Origin: Macrotis lagotis
Lineage: Eukaryota; Chordata; Mammalia; Peramelemorphia; Peramelidae
Assembly (NCBI RefSeq): GCF_037893015.1
Contig: NC_133658.1
Location: 881,744,893 to 881,808,892, forward strand
Length of the DNA: 64,000 nucleotides
Direction of reading: 5' to 3'
The notes under the pieces are model-generated. The model was not told where the DNA came from. It did not search any database and saw only the letters and a list, made by a program, of their open reading frames with translations. Positions 1-10,574 of this stretch are shown piece by piece. The first letter of the stretch is position 1; every line of letters starts with the position of its first letter. The position numbers were made by a program, and so were the translations under genes.

Positions 1-2040
1 CCTGAGCTGCACCCTGGGGAGCACCGGCACAAAGTGGGGGAACAGCGGGGGACCTCTGCCAGAGCAAGCACTGGAGCCCAGCCCTCAGGGCACACAGCAA
101 GCAGCTTGGTCTTTCGGCAGCCTAAATCCAGGCAACAGAAGCAGGGGGAGCCAGTAAGCAGGAGCCCCCAGGGCATGAGCCCATTGAGCTGAGGGAGGGG
201 AGTGAAGAGAGAGAGATTGCTCTGTCCTCTGCCCCTGGAACAGGACTCTGGGGCTCTGACCACATTCAGATCCTGATCCCAGTCTAGGCCCCCCCATAGA
301 ACAACAGGGCCCCCCCCCACCTCGGCCCTGTGGCAGAGGGGGGCACTTATGGTCATTCACAGACCAGGAGGGACAGAGCCTCATACACTGAGACCCTTGT
401 GGGAGTGTCCCAAAAGCTCAGGAAGCACCCCAAAAAAACAGGCTTAGGCTGGGAAAATGAACAAGCAAAGAAACAAGAGGAAGACCATTGAGAAATATTT
501 TGCAAATGAGCCCAAGAAGGATCAAAATACTCAGTCTGAAGATGAGGAAGCACAAGCTCCTGCATCTAAAGACTCCAAGAAAAACAGAAATTGGGCTCAG
601 GCTATGATAGAGCTCAAAAAAGACTTTGAAAATCAAATGAGGGAGTTGGAAGAAAAACTGGGAAAAGAAAGGAGAGAGATGCAGGAAAAACATGAAAATG
701 AAGTCAGCAGCTTAGTCAAGGAAATACAAAAAAAATGTTGAAGAAAATAGCATGCTAAAAACCAGCTTAGGTCAAATGGATAAAAGAGTTCAAAAAGTTA
801 TTGAGGAGAAAAATGTTTTAAAAAGCAAAATTGCCAGGTGGAAAAAGAGATAAGAAAACTCTCTAAGGAGAACAAATCCTTCAAAGAATAGAATTCAGGG
901 AGATTGATGAATTTACCAGAAATCAGGAATCAATACTTCAAAACCAAAAAAATGAAAAATTAGAAGAAAATGTGAAATATCTCATTGAAAAAACAACTGA
1001 TATGGAAAACAGACTTAGGAAAGATAATTTGAAAATTATTGGAATACCTGAAAGTCATGATCAGGAAAAGAGCCTTGACATCATTTTCAAAGAATTACTA
1101 CAGGAAAATTGTCCTGATATTCTAGAAGCAGAGGGCAAAATAGAAATGGAGAGAATCCACCGATCCTCCCGAGAAAGAGATCCCAAAAAACCAACCCCTA
1201 GGAATATCATAGCCAAGTTCCAGAACTCCCAAGTCAAAGAGAAAATATTACAAGCAGCCAGAAGGACACAGTTCAAATATCGTGGAGCTGCAGTCAGGAT
1301 CACACAGGACTTAGCAGCAACTACATTGGAAGCTCGTAGGGCTTAGAATACAATATACCAGAAGGCAAAAGAGCTTAGAATGCAGCCAAGAATGAACTAC
1401 CCAGCAAGGCTGAATGTCCTCTTCCAGGGAAAAAGATGGACTTTCAATGAACCAGGGGAATTTCAAATGTTCCTTTTGGAATGGCCAGAGCTGAACAGAA
1501 GGTTTGATCTTCAGATACAGGACTCAGGTGAAGCATGGAGATTGGAGGAGAGGGAGGAAATATGAGGGACTTAATGAGGATGAACTGCATATACAGAAAA
1601 ATGATACTGATAATATTCATATGAACCATCTCAGTTAATAGAGCAGGTAGAGGGAGCTTTTATAGTCGAAGCACAGGAGAAAGCTGAATTCGAAGATAAA
1701 ATATGGTGTAAAAATGTAGTCAATAGGAAAAAAAGGGAAATGGAATGGGAGAAAGAAAAAGGAGAGGGGGAATAGTCCAAGATATTTCACATAATAAGAT
1801 TTTTTTTATTATAATGAGCTATTACAATGATATGGAAGGGGGGAGGCAAGGGGGAATGAGGGAACCTTTGCTCTCATCAGAGATGGCTAGGAGAGGAAAC
1901 AGCAAATATACTCAATGGGATATAGACATCTGGAGTAAGAAGGAGGGGGGAGCAGGGGGAAGGGGTGGGGATGTGAATAAAGGAGGAGAGGATGGACCAT
2001 GGCAGGACAGTGGTCAGATATAACACATTTTCTTTTTTAC

Positions 2041-2187
2041 TTCTTGCAAGGGTCTGGGATTGGATGGCCTGCCCAGGACCACAGGGCCAGGTGGATTCTG
2101 GGCCTAAGGGGTGGTATGGGGGCTCAGGGCTTCTTGGCCCCAGGACCAGGGATCTGTCTGCTGCGCCACTCAGCGACCCTACAGCAG
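2041..2187 (-). repeat. SINE-like module 1 in the HAL1 3' UTR
   Basis: Read in reverse complement, this resembles the local tRNA-derived SINE (same order of a cact/cagc box, the 'tcagg..cacctgg' centre and the 'ccttgcaaga' end). It is strongly diverged and has no target-site duplication of its own, so it appears to be part of the LINE 3' UTR and not a fresh insertion. Confidence 0.5.
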
Positions 2188-2394
2188 AGTGAGAGTGAAA
2201 GGAGAGAGAAAATATAGTACATGGTAGTGGAGAAATAAGAAAAGAGGGAGTTGCAATCAGCAATGGCAACGTTGGAAAAATATGGAAGTAACTTTTGTGA
2301 TGGACTTACCATAAAGAATGTGATCCACTCATGACAGAGTTGATGGTGTTGGAACAAAGACTGAAGCCCATTTTTTGTTATTATTATTTGGGGG

Positions 2395-2530
2395 AGGGTG
2401 CAGGGCAAGTGGGGCTGGGTGGCCTGCCTGGGGCCACATAGCAGGGTGATCTTTGGATGTCTGTGGCCGGATTCTGACCCAGGTGCTCCTGGCTCAAGGG
2501 CCAATGCTCTGTCTGCCACCCAGCCACCCC
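2395..2530 (-). repeat. SINE-like module 2 in the HAL1 3' UTR
   Basis: Second antisense SINE-like block: 'tgcagggcaag', 'ggcctgcctggggcc', 'gctcctggctcaagggcc', 'tgccacccagccaccc'. It is in the same orientation and order as modules 1 and 3. Confidence 0.5.
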
Positions 2531-2589
2531 TACTATCATTACTATTTTATTTTATTTTAGGTCTTTTTTTTTTCCTTCTTTTTGGTTTT

Positions 2590-2722
2590 TGCAGGGCAGT
2601 GGGGATCTGGTGGCTTGCATGTCACACAGCTGGGTGATTATTGGGTTTACGAGGCTGGATATGGACTCGGGTGCTCATGGCTCCAGGGCTGGTGCTTCGT
2701 CCATTGCGCCACCTGGCCATAC
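2590..2722 (-). repeat. SINE-like module 3 in the HAL1 3' UTR
   Basis: Third antisense SINE-like block: 'tttgcagggcagtgggg', 'catgtcacacagctggg', 'ctccagggctggtgct', 'gcgccacctggcc'. It is the closest of the three to the genomic SINE and lies just before the T-rich/A-rich end of the LINE. Confidence 0.55.
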
Positions 2723-2905
2723 CTACAATTATTACTATTATTTTTTTTAATTTTAATTTTTTTTCTCTCCCCTTTATTTTTTCGCCCAAGCAAGTCTATC
2801 TATATTCAAGGTTTTGTTTACTTGTAAACAAGTATATTTTATTAATGTAAAAAAAAACCATTTGTACAAAATGAGAATAAAAAATAAATTAAAAAAAAAG
2901 CATTT

Positions 2906-3628
2906 GCACAGATAGGAAAAAATATGGTAAATTTATAAAAAAAATTTTTTTAATTCTTGTGCTTCTAATGTTAAAAGCCTTAGTAGGTCTCAGATCCTTG
3001 TCTGCTCCTATATTCAGCCTTGGTTCCTCGTCCTTAGAGTAGTGGTTCTCTAGTGAATGGTTCAAAGATAAGAAAAGGTATCAGACAAGCCCCCTGCCCT
3101 GGAGCAATTTCTAGTCTTTCAGAAACCAGAACCCCAGACATGAAATAGAAAACACTGCAGAAAGTGTATGCTAGATAAACCTATTTCCCTTGCTGCACAT
3201 TCCCCTCTCAGTTGTACTGCTGTCTCTCTCTAAATTTTGCCATTATGATTAAGCTACCTTCTCAATAAAGAAGGAACATCACCATATGGGTCCTCTTCTC
3301 TTATTGTGGAGCACCTTCTGGGGCCTCCATTTTGAGATCAGGCCTCATCCCCGTCCTGGTCATGCTTCAGCATCTCTGGACTTCCTTCTCCTCCCTTCCC
3401 CGCTACCCCCACCCCCTAGACCATGGTGTGCATTCTGTAGTCCCCTGCTTTGCAGATGGTTTTATGTTCTCTTCCTCCACTATTTGGCAAGTTTCTTGAG
3501 GGCAGGGATTATCTTTTTGCACGTATTTTATCTCCAATGCTTAGGACATTACCTGGAACATGGTAAGGTCTTGATAAATGTTTGTAGCCTATCTGACTGC
3601 ACCTTAAGTTCTCCACCAGGAACATGAG
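2906..3628. other. Non-coding stretch, L2-like fragment near 3,440-3,590
   Basis: No gene seen. The part around 3,440-3,590 ('gcaagtttcttgagggcagg', then 'ttgataaatgtttg') has the wording of an L2/CR1-family 3' end. The rest is unassigned. Confidence 0.4.
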
Positions 3629-3808
3629 AGGTATTCTCTATGACTCCTCTCAGCTCTGACATTGTATACTAAACTCCTCTCCAACATCACCATTTCATTT
3701 TCTATGATCCCTCCCAGCTCTGACATTCCCACTTCTAAGGCCCCTCCCAGCTCTGACATTCTCTGTTTTAAGAGTCTTTCAGTTCTGATATATTATAGAT
3801 TCTAAACT
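3629..3808 (+). repeat. SINE-tail minisatellite, about 5 units of 30-36 bp
   Basis: Repeated 'cccagctctgacattc' followed by 'ttctaag' at roughly 30-36 bp spacing, moderately diverged. The same unit recurs at 33.3-35.6 kb and in the long array at 44.4-45.0 kb. Confidence 0.6.
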
Positions 3809-3914
3809 ATACTAAATTGTGAAATTATGAAATACTAAATTATGGAATGCAAAAAGGACTGGAGGAATCAGGATAATTTATAGAGGAGAGAAAAGGCTTT
3901 TCTTTTCTTTTCTT

Positions 3915-4057
3915 TAGGTTTTTGCCAGACAATGGGGTTAAGTGGCTTGCCCAAGGCCACAGAGCTAGGTAATTAAGTGACTGAGGTTGGATTTGAATTC
4001 AGTTCCTCCTGACTCCTGGGCTGGTGCTCTATTTACTGCGCCTCCTAGCTGTCCCTA
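3915..4057 (-). mobile_element. tRNA-derived marsupial SINE (short type)
   Basis: The reverse complement reads gggacagctaggaggcgcag ... caagccacttaaccccattg, ending in a T-rich tail on the plus strand ('ttttcttttctttt'). This is the common marsupial SINE of the window. Confidence 0.75.
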
Positions 4058-4737
4058 AAAGGTTTTTCTTTCCACTTTCCTTTCTCCCCAGTCCTTGGTT
4101 CTACACCAAGGGTTTGACCCCCAACTCTTCAAAATTGCTGTATTTATTTTTTCTTCCTCCCTCAGACCCAATTCCCCCCTCCCAACTGGAGAAATAGCCC
4201 CAGGGTTAAGAATGAATCGGAGAAGGTACAGAGCTCATGGGCTTAATGGGAAGACAAGAAGGAGAAAGAAAAGCAAGTAAGATTGAGATGGAGAGTGAGA
4301 GTCCAGTTGAAGGAGGCAGCAGGAGCTATTGGGCAGCCATGCTACTCTGCTCCCCCTCAAATGAATATCACTTCCCCTAGGGGACTGTAATGAACCCTCC
4401 CAGTTGTCTTGGGTAAAAACTCACATCTAATATACTACCTTAGTGTTTTAACCACTTCCCTCACAATCCTTTGGTGAGCTAGTGAATGTATTTTACCAAT
4501 GAAGAAACTAAAACTTGCCAGTTTTGTATTGCTAACCCCATGGCCCCACAGTCAGCATCAGAGTCACCATTTGATTGCAGTTCTCCTGAGTCCAGTGATC
4601 TTTCCATGACTCCATTCTTCCCCTTGAACTTTCCATATGTCACTGCCATACAACTCCCTAAGAGCTGTTCTGCATACTGACCCAGTGGCAAAATGTTCCT
4701 GGTACAGGACCCATAATTATTTCAAGCTTTTCAATAT

Positions 4738-4890
4738 TGGGAGGCAGCATGATAACAAATCCCATCTCAGTGTGACTTTGGGTAAGTGACTTAACCTCCT
4801 TTGGCCTCAGTTTCCTCATTTATAAAGATATTTATAGTAAATACTGTCTAAAGTTCCCTCCAAGTCCAAAATGAAGATCCTATGACCTAA
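4738..4890 (+). mobile_element. MIR-like CORE-SINE
   Basis: Contains 'gtgactttgggtaagtgac' and 'cctcagtttcctcat', the core and tail wording of MIR-type SINEs, followed by a 'ccctccaagtccaaaatg' tail. Confidence 0.55.
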
Positions 4891-5099
4891 TTATTCCCAT
4901 CTTAGCCCCAGTGTATCTTCATTCTTTTCCCAATGGGCTCAGTGTCATGTTCTAATGTCCTTGGAGTTCTACTAACTAATGGATATTAGGCCTCATGAAA
5001 AGAAGGTTAGAGAAGGGAGGCACTATTCTTAATGCACTCTACTTTGCTCAAGCTATGCAGTGAATACTGAGTTCTTTTCTGGAAGTCACAGCTGGACAG

Positions 5100-5605
5100 A
5101 CCAGAAATCATATAAGGAATGAATAGAGGAGAGGATAGAAAACCAGGTTATCAGTTTAAAGAACTAGAGATGTTGATTATGGAGAAGAGAGGCTTAGGAA
5201 GGTCTATCAGATGGGAAAGGACTAGGCAGTAGAAAGAATCTTGAATGTGTAGTCAAAGCACCTACAGTTAGAACCACCCATGGTTCTGGGTACATCCTCT
5301 TTGGACCTCAGTTTCCTCATATGTAATAAAAGAAGGGGGGACTAGATTGCTTCTAAGGCACCTTCTTATGATCCATTTGCTAGAGGGATAGAACTGACGG
5401 CAATGTGGAGGACTGAAGAAGAAGGGGGTTGATCTAGGTTCAATGGAAGAAAATAGCCTTCTAACAATGGCAGCCAAGTCCCAAAATGGAATGAGCTGCC
5501 TCAGAAGATGGGTTTCCTTCCCTTTACTAGAGGCCCTTGAGTCAAGTCTCAATGACCACTTATTAAGGATGTCATCAGTGGAGTGTTCTTTGTATACATT
5601 GGACT
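5100..5605 (+). mobile_element. CR1/L3-type LINE fragment with a MIR-like SINE inside
   Basis: The wording 'ggagaagagaggcttaggaa', 'aaaatggaatgagctgcctc' and 'gaggcccttgagtcaagtc' follows the C-terminal reverse-transcriptase part of CR1-family LINEs (the 'W-N-x-L-P ... S-L-E-x-F' region). A MIR-like SINE (about 5,227-5,375, with 'cctcagtttcctcatatg') interrupts it. Assigned by eye only. Confidence 0.45.
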
Positions 5606-6481
5606 ATAGAACTATTACGGCAGATCCTTGGTCCCTTCTCTGTTTGACTGACCTATTTGTTCTATCCAGCTCTTCCTGTTCCCTGGAACTGAACTGAGAA
5701 ATTGCCTGTAGGTCCCTCCTGAAAGTCCATTTTCTTATCATTTTGAGGATATTTTCACCACTCCCCTTGCCTTAAACTCCAGAATCTCTTTAATGGTCTA
5801 GTTTTCCCTTTAGCTTCTTCCCTCTGCCTTTCCCTAGCCTGATTCCAGGGCTAAGCCCAAGTGTAGTGGTTCTAGCCTCCCTTTGCCCCCATGAATAATT
5901 TCCAGGTCAGCAAGCTTTCTTTGCCCTGATCCATTAAACAGTCATATGTTTAGACCTGGGTCATTCTCCTCCTTCAACCCAACAACCCTTATTGAAATCC
6001 CATCAGAGGAAGTTATTGATCCTCAAAGACAGGTCCCAGTGAACCTGTGGAGACCCTGAACCCCAATGGGTGAAAAAATCTCTTGGAATCCTTTGCCCAT
6101 AGTCGCAGAATCCAAGGGGTGCCCAGTGGATAAAGTTATAGCCTCTAATCTTATGAATGCTTTGCATTGGAATGTAAGGGCAGGATTAGAATCTTGGTCC
6201 TTTGGCCCCAGATCTCTTTCAGTTGCATCTACCCCTGGAGAGATATCATCAAAATGCCATTTGCAGCAGGTGATAGTCAGAATTAGACTTTGGGTTGAAT
6301 TTCAAAGACTGAAGGAGTAGGAAAAGTGGGGATCAGGGAAGAGACAAACCAAGAGCATCAAGCCCCAACTGATGACTTCACACAAGAGGAACCTGAGCCA
6401 GGAAAGCTTGCACATAGCCACAAAGTGGAAGGGTTGAATCTCAAGGTCACATCTATCATAGGTCTAGTGTTCTTCCCAGAG

Positions 6482-6715
6482 GGTGCTGGACTTGGAGTCT
6501 GGAAGGCCAGAGTTCAATTTCAACTTCAGATATTTACTAGTTGTGTAACCTTGGGGGAATCATTTAAACTCTGTCTGCCTTAGTTTCCTCATCTGTAAAA
6601 TGAGGATAAGATTAGCAACTACCTCCCAGGGTGGTTGTGAAGATCAAAATCCCATGAGATGATATTTGTAAAATGCTTTGCAAACCTAAAAGTGTTTTAT
6701 AAATGCTAGCTCTCA
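6482..6715 (+). mobile_element. MIR-like SINE, near full length
   Basis: Starts at 'gtgctggacttggagtctgg', carries the core 'tagttgtgtaaccttggg' and 'cctcatctgtaaaatgagga', and ends 'gatgatatttgtaaaatgct ... ttataaatgctagct' followed by a (TCA)n run. About 230 bp. Confidence 0.65.
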
Positions 6716-6973
6716 TCATCATCATCATCATCATCATTATTAGTATCCATAGTGAAACTCTACCAGGGATAAGAAGTATAGCATAATTTAGTTCATTTCT
6801 AATCATAGGATCTGCAGAGACCTGGAAATAATTTGTCAAGTGTTCATCACCCTATGTTATTCTTTCTGAAGTCTGATCTCAACCCAGGCCCTTGCAAACA
6901 CCACCAAAAGTCTGCAAAAGTTTGATCGTGAACCAGCAAAACTTCCCCATCATTGTGCTCCAGGTTATTAAAA

Positions 6974-6974
6974 T

Positions 6975-7012
<38 letters not shown>

Positions 7013-7070
7013 CAGATAGATAGATAGATAGATAGATAGACAGATAGAGAAAGAAAAATAGATAGATGAA
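6974..7070 (+). repeat. (GATA)n microsatellite
   Basis: About 24 units of GATA with a few GACA variants, ending in 'aaagaaaaatagatagatg'. Confidence 0.95.
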
Positions 7071-8279
7071 ATAAAATAAAATTTTAAAAAATCTCCTCAA
7101 ATCCAAAGGAAAGATTTTTCAGCCAAAACCTGGGTATCTCTGGTTGGTTTTCTTTTCTTCCTAACATCATTAGGAAATGAGCAGTAATCAGGGCTCCAAG
7201 ACCTTCACAGGGCAAAGATTTAGTTCCATTCTCTGAGGGCCCAAGTCCAAACATATAACTACTCAATGGATCAGTGAGAAGAAAACTTACTGGCCTGGGA
7301 ATTATTCATGGGGGCAAAGGGAGGCTAGAACCCTTACCTTGGACTTAGCCCTGGAAACCAGGCCAGGGAAAGGTAGCGAGAAGAGGCTAAAAGGTAAACT
7401 AGACCCTTAAAGAAGTCTGGCCTTTAAGGCAAGGTGATGAAAAACAGCCTCAAAATGTAAGGAGCAGGGCTTAGCCCCAGTAAAAAGATCCATGGACGCA
7501 TGTACTTGAGCTATTTGGTCAGCTTCCATTCACCTGGATGCTGAGAGAGACAAGAGAAATGATAAAGAGAAGCTCTCCTTTGGAGATTTAGAGTTCTATG
7601 ATCTTGGACACATTCATGTCCATTTACAAGGTAGAGAGAATTTCTCATAATAGAAACAGGGCTAGTCAGAGGGAAAAGGGCCATAGACTGACCTGGGAGA
7701 GCCCTTAGAATATAGGATGTCAGAGCTGGGAGGGCCCTTAGAACACAGACCATGAGAACTGGGAAGGATATTAAGAGGTATTCACTCCTACCTTTTCAAT
7801 TTACAGATGAGAAAATAGAAGACTTAGAATTGTGGAATAACTTTCCAAAGATCACACAGGTAATTAGAACTAGCCCTGCCTCTCTGTCTCTTCCTCTGTA
7901 AATTGAGGTAGCTTTCCCCATCTCAAACTAACCAATCCTTCATTCTATCTCCCTTTGGAATGCTTGGGGAGCCCCCCCCCCCCCAGGACCCCTCCAGGGC
8001 CAGTGTTCTTTCCATAATAATGTCAACCATTTTGTCAAAAGGAGGCATGTTACCAAAGGATGAGGGATCAGGTTTGGGGATTTCCAATCTCCTCCTCTGC
8101 CTCCCCCCCCCCCATATACAATTTGATAAAGTGCACCTCCCAGACAAGCTGAGCCCCAGGGCAATGGGCAGTAAGGATGACAGAAGCCCTATTAATCTTC
8201 ACTGGTCTATTCAGAAGCACACCACCCCCCCAACACTCTTTCCTCCTGGTTTTAAATGTTGCTTGGAAACCAAATCCAA
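7071..8279. other. Non-coding stretch, no gene seen
   Basis: Mostly unassigned sequence with poly-C runs (near 7,972-7,984 and 8,103-8,113). It contains a weak 'ggatgtcagagctgggaggg' block near 7,715 that resembles the marsupial MIR tail. The reading frames here are short and show no protein family. Confidence 0.4.
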
Positions 8280-8570
8280 TTTGATGTAGCTCGCCAGATC
8301 TGCAGTGCAGAATTCATCGGGTGAGGAGCCTGCTTTTTGGAGAATAATTCATTTTTCCGGTGTTGGTGAGGGGAGTAATTGATCGGGGGTGGGGGGTGGG
8401 AGGCCTCCCTTCCTCAACAGTCTTACTCTTAATGCAAGAATAAAACTCTGTTAGGTCAAATGCACCACAATAAATACGTGGGCCACATTAGCTTTAATAT
8501 ATTAGATTATTCCACTCGCTGGTGACGAAAAACAAGATTTAATTCCCTAGAAATGCCAGGCGAGAAAATC
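8280..8570. promoter_or_regulatory. Possible conserved non-coding element
   Basis: About 290 bp free of recognisable repeats, with balanced composition and rich in AT-type homeobox-like cores ('aataattcattt', 'gtaattgatc', 'tagctttaatatattagatt'). No coding frame. It stands out against repeat-filled surroundings. Its role is inferred from texture only. Confidence 0.3.
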
Positions 8571-8914
8571 ACTTTCTCTTCTTCCTACCTCTCCCCCCCA
8601 CCCCCAGTTGTTGTTAAAGTCATCTTTGTCTTTTAGGGAAAGGAGAAGTGCAAGGAGAAAGTATTCTTTCCAAATAGACCATCTTTGGCTCTCTCTGACC
8701 TCCTCTATTTGGGGTGATTGGTGACCTCTTGTCTCCCACTATTCTCTCTCTAAACTCTGTAGACAGAGGAAGGAACTATGAGACAGAGAAAAGAACAAAT
8801 GGATGAATGAACAAATGAATAAAATATTAAGAATTTACTATGTGTGCTGTGCTAAGCTCTGGAATTCAAAAGAAAACAGAAGATGGTCCTTTCTCTTAAA
8901 CAACTCACATTATT

Positions 8915-9105
8915 GTTTTAATTGATTGATTAATTTTTTCCTAGCACATGCAAAAATAGTTCTCAATAGTCATATTTTGGTAAGGTTTTGAATTTCACAT
9001 TTTTGTCCTTCCCTTCCCTCCCCCATCTCCCTGACAGAGAGCAATCTACTGTAGATTATACATGTATAACTATGTTAAATGTATTTCCATATTAATCATG
9101 TCAAG
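8915..9105 (-). mobile_element. L1-related 3' UTR fragment (tentative)
   Basis: The wording 'acatgcaaaaatagttctc', 'gattatacatgtataac' and 'atttccatattaatcatgt' is a recurring marsupial LINE 3' UTR block. The orientation is my reading. Confidence 0.35.
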
Positions 9106-9391
9106 GCATCTCATTCTATTGGAGGAGACAATACAAGGGTTTGACTGGAGTTCTTAGGACATGGAGATGAGAAATATTAAAAAATATCTGGAAATATGGG
9201 TCTAATTGGAGAGAACCTTAACTACCAGATAAAGATGCATGAATTTTACTGAATGGACAATGGGGAACAACTGGAGTTTTTGACCAGAGATGATAGAACC
9301 TGTGTTCAGTTCCTGCTCCTGAACCTTGGTAATTATGGGATCTTCAACAAGCCACTTCTGGATACCTCTCTTTCCTCAAAAGTAATATGGA

Positions 9392-9537
9392 GGGGTGGCT
9401 AGGTGGTACAGTGGATAGAGCACCGGCCCTGGAGTCAGGAGTCCCTGGGTTCAAATCCGGCCTCAGACACTTAATAATGACCTAGCTGTGTGGCCTTGGG
9501 CAAGCCACTTAACCCCATTGCCAAAAAAAATAAAAAA
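9392..9537 (+). mobile_element. tRNA-derived marsupial SINE (short type), full length
   Basis: Reads 'ggggtggctaggtggtacag ... tggagtcaggagtccctggg ... caagccacttaaccccattg' and an A-rich tail. 'aagtaatatgg' precedes it and 'aaagtaatatgg' follows it, a clear target-site duplication. Confidence 0.9.
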
Positions 9538-10574
9538 GTAATATGGAAATAGTAACACTATTCTTGCCTCGTAAGATTGCTGTAAACAAAATATGTCAGA
9601 AACCAGAAAGAATCATTTAAAAGTGGGTGGTTATTATTATCTTTATATAACCAGTTCTATGAGGAAGATTTTCCTGGCACTAGGAAATTACACCAAAGAC
9701 CAGAAAATCTGAAGATTCTAGGAGAAACTTCTGCTTTCTCCCAGATCTAGACATATCTCTTCTTAAAAACCTTGAAGAATGCATTTTGCCCAAGGTCTTC
9801 TTCAATGTGAATCACTCTTACAGCTACCTCCCAGACCTCTGGTACTCTGCTTAGAGAACCTCTGCCATTAGCCCATTATTCAATCTCAAGAAGGCAATGG
9901 TCCTCCAGAATTCTTCATCATCCATCCCCCCAGCCTCCAGATAAGACTAATGCTGCTTCACTCAGGGTAGCTAGGAGTGTATTTTCCTCTGTTCACTTCT
10001 CAGATAATGATGAGGCACCGAGCTTATATCTGACCCTTTTCCCTTTTCCCTGACCTCTTTTTCTAGAGTCCAAGCAACCAATCAATCCATCAACAAGCAC
10101 TTATTTGTCAACTGAGTTTGTGCCAGTATTCATTACAATGAATAAAGCAATCCCTAGTCAAAGAGTAGCACGCTAAGATTGTTTTGTATCTGTTCATCAA
10201 CATCTGGAACCTATTAGATACTTAAAACATACTTGTTGGCTGATTGAGTCTTAAATCTAATCAAAATCTTTAGTTATTTAAATTCTTTGAGCAATTCAGC
10301 AAGCAACCAGGGCTACCAAGCATAGATGTATCCTGTCCCCATACACATTGCATCCTCCATCTGTACTTGATCTTGTTCTTGGTGTAATAACGAAAAATTC
10401 CTGCTACTATTGATGCTAGAAATAGTGTGACAGTGGCTCCATTCACCATTCCTATGTCTACTCAGAACAAACTTTCTATACTGACCTTCACTGCCTCATG
10501 GGATTTGTCTCCCTTAAGCAAAATATAAGCTCCTTGAGGACCACAGCTGTCTTTGAACCCTCAGTACCTAAATC
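9538..10574. other. Non-coding stretch, no gene seen
   Basis: Unassigned A/T-rich sequence. A piece near 10,080-10,250 ('caacaagcacttatttgtca', 'acatacttgttggctgattg') reads like an old SINE/LINE remnant. No exon-like frame. Confidence 0.35.

Larger units (their letters stand above)
1..2905 (+). mobile_element. HAL1-type (half-L1) LINE, 5' end outside the window
   Basis: A GC-rich 5' UTR (1-456) is followed by a damaged L1-type ORF1 (457 to about 1,565), then a long 3' UTR and an A-rich end near 2,850-2,905. ORF1 starts MNKQRNKRKTIEKYF, continues into a charged coiled coil (to about 740), an RRM-like part (972-1,346, with KIIGIPESHDQEK) and a C-terminal domain (1,380-1,565, with NYPARLNVLFQGKRW and FLLEWPELNRRF). 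At least one frame slip lies in the A-run near 730 and a stop near 850, so no ORF1 protein is made. No ORF2 (endonuclease/reverse transcriptase) follows, which is the HAL1 layout; an L1 with ORF2 deleted would look the same. The 3' UTR holds three antisense SINE-like modules, listed separately. Confidence 0.75.

Noticed and set aside
9392-9480. tRNA gene in the SINE head
   Set aside because: tRNA-like boxes belong to a repeated SINE with an A tail and target duplication. No intact cloverleaf was recognised here or elsewhere in the window.
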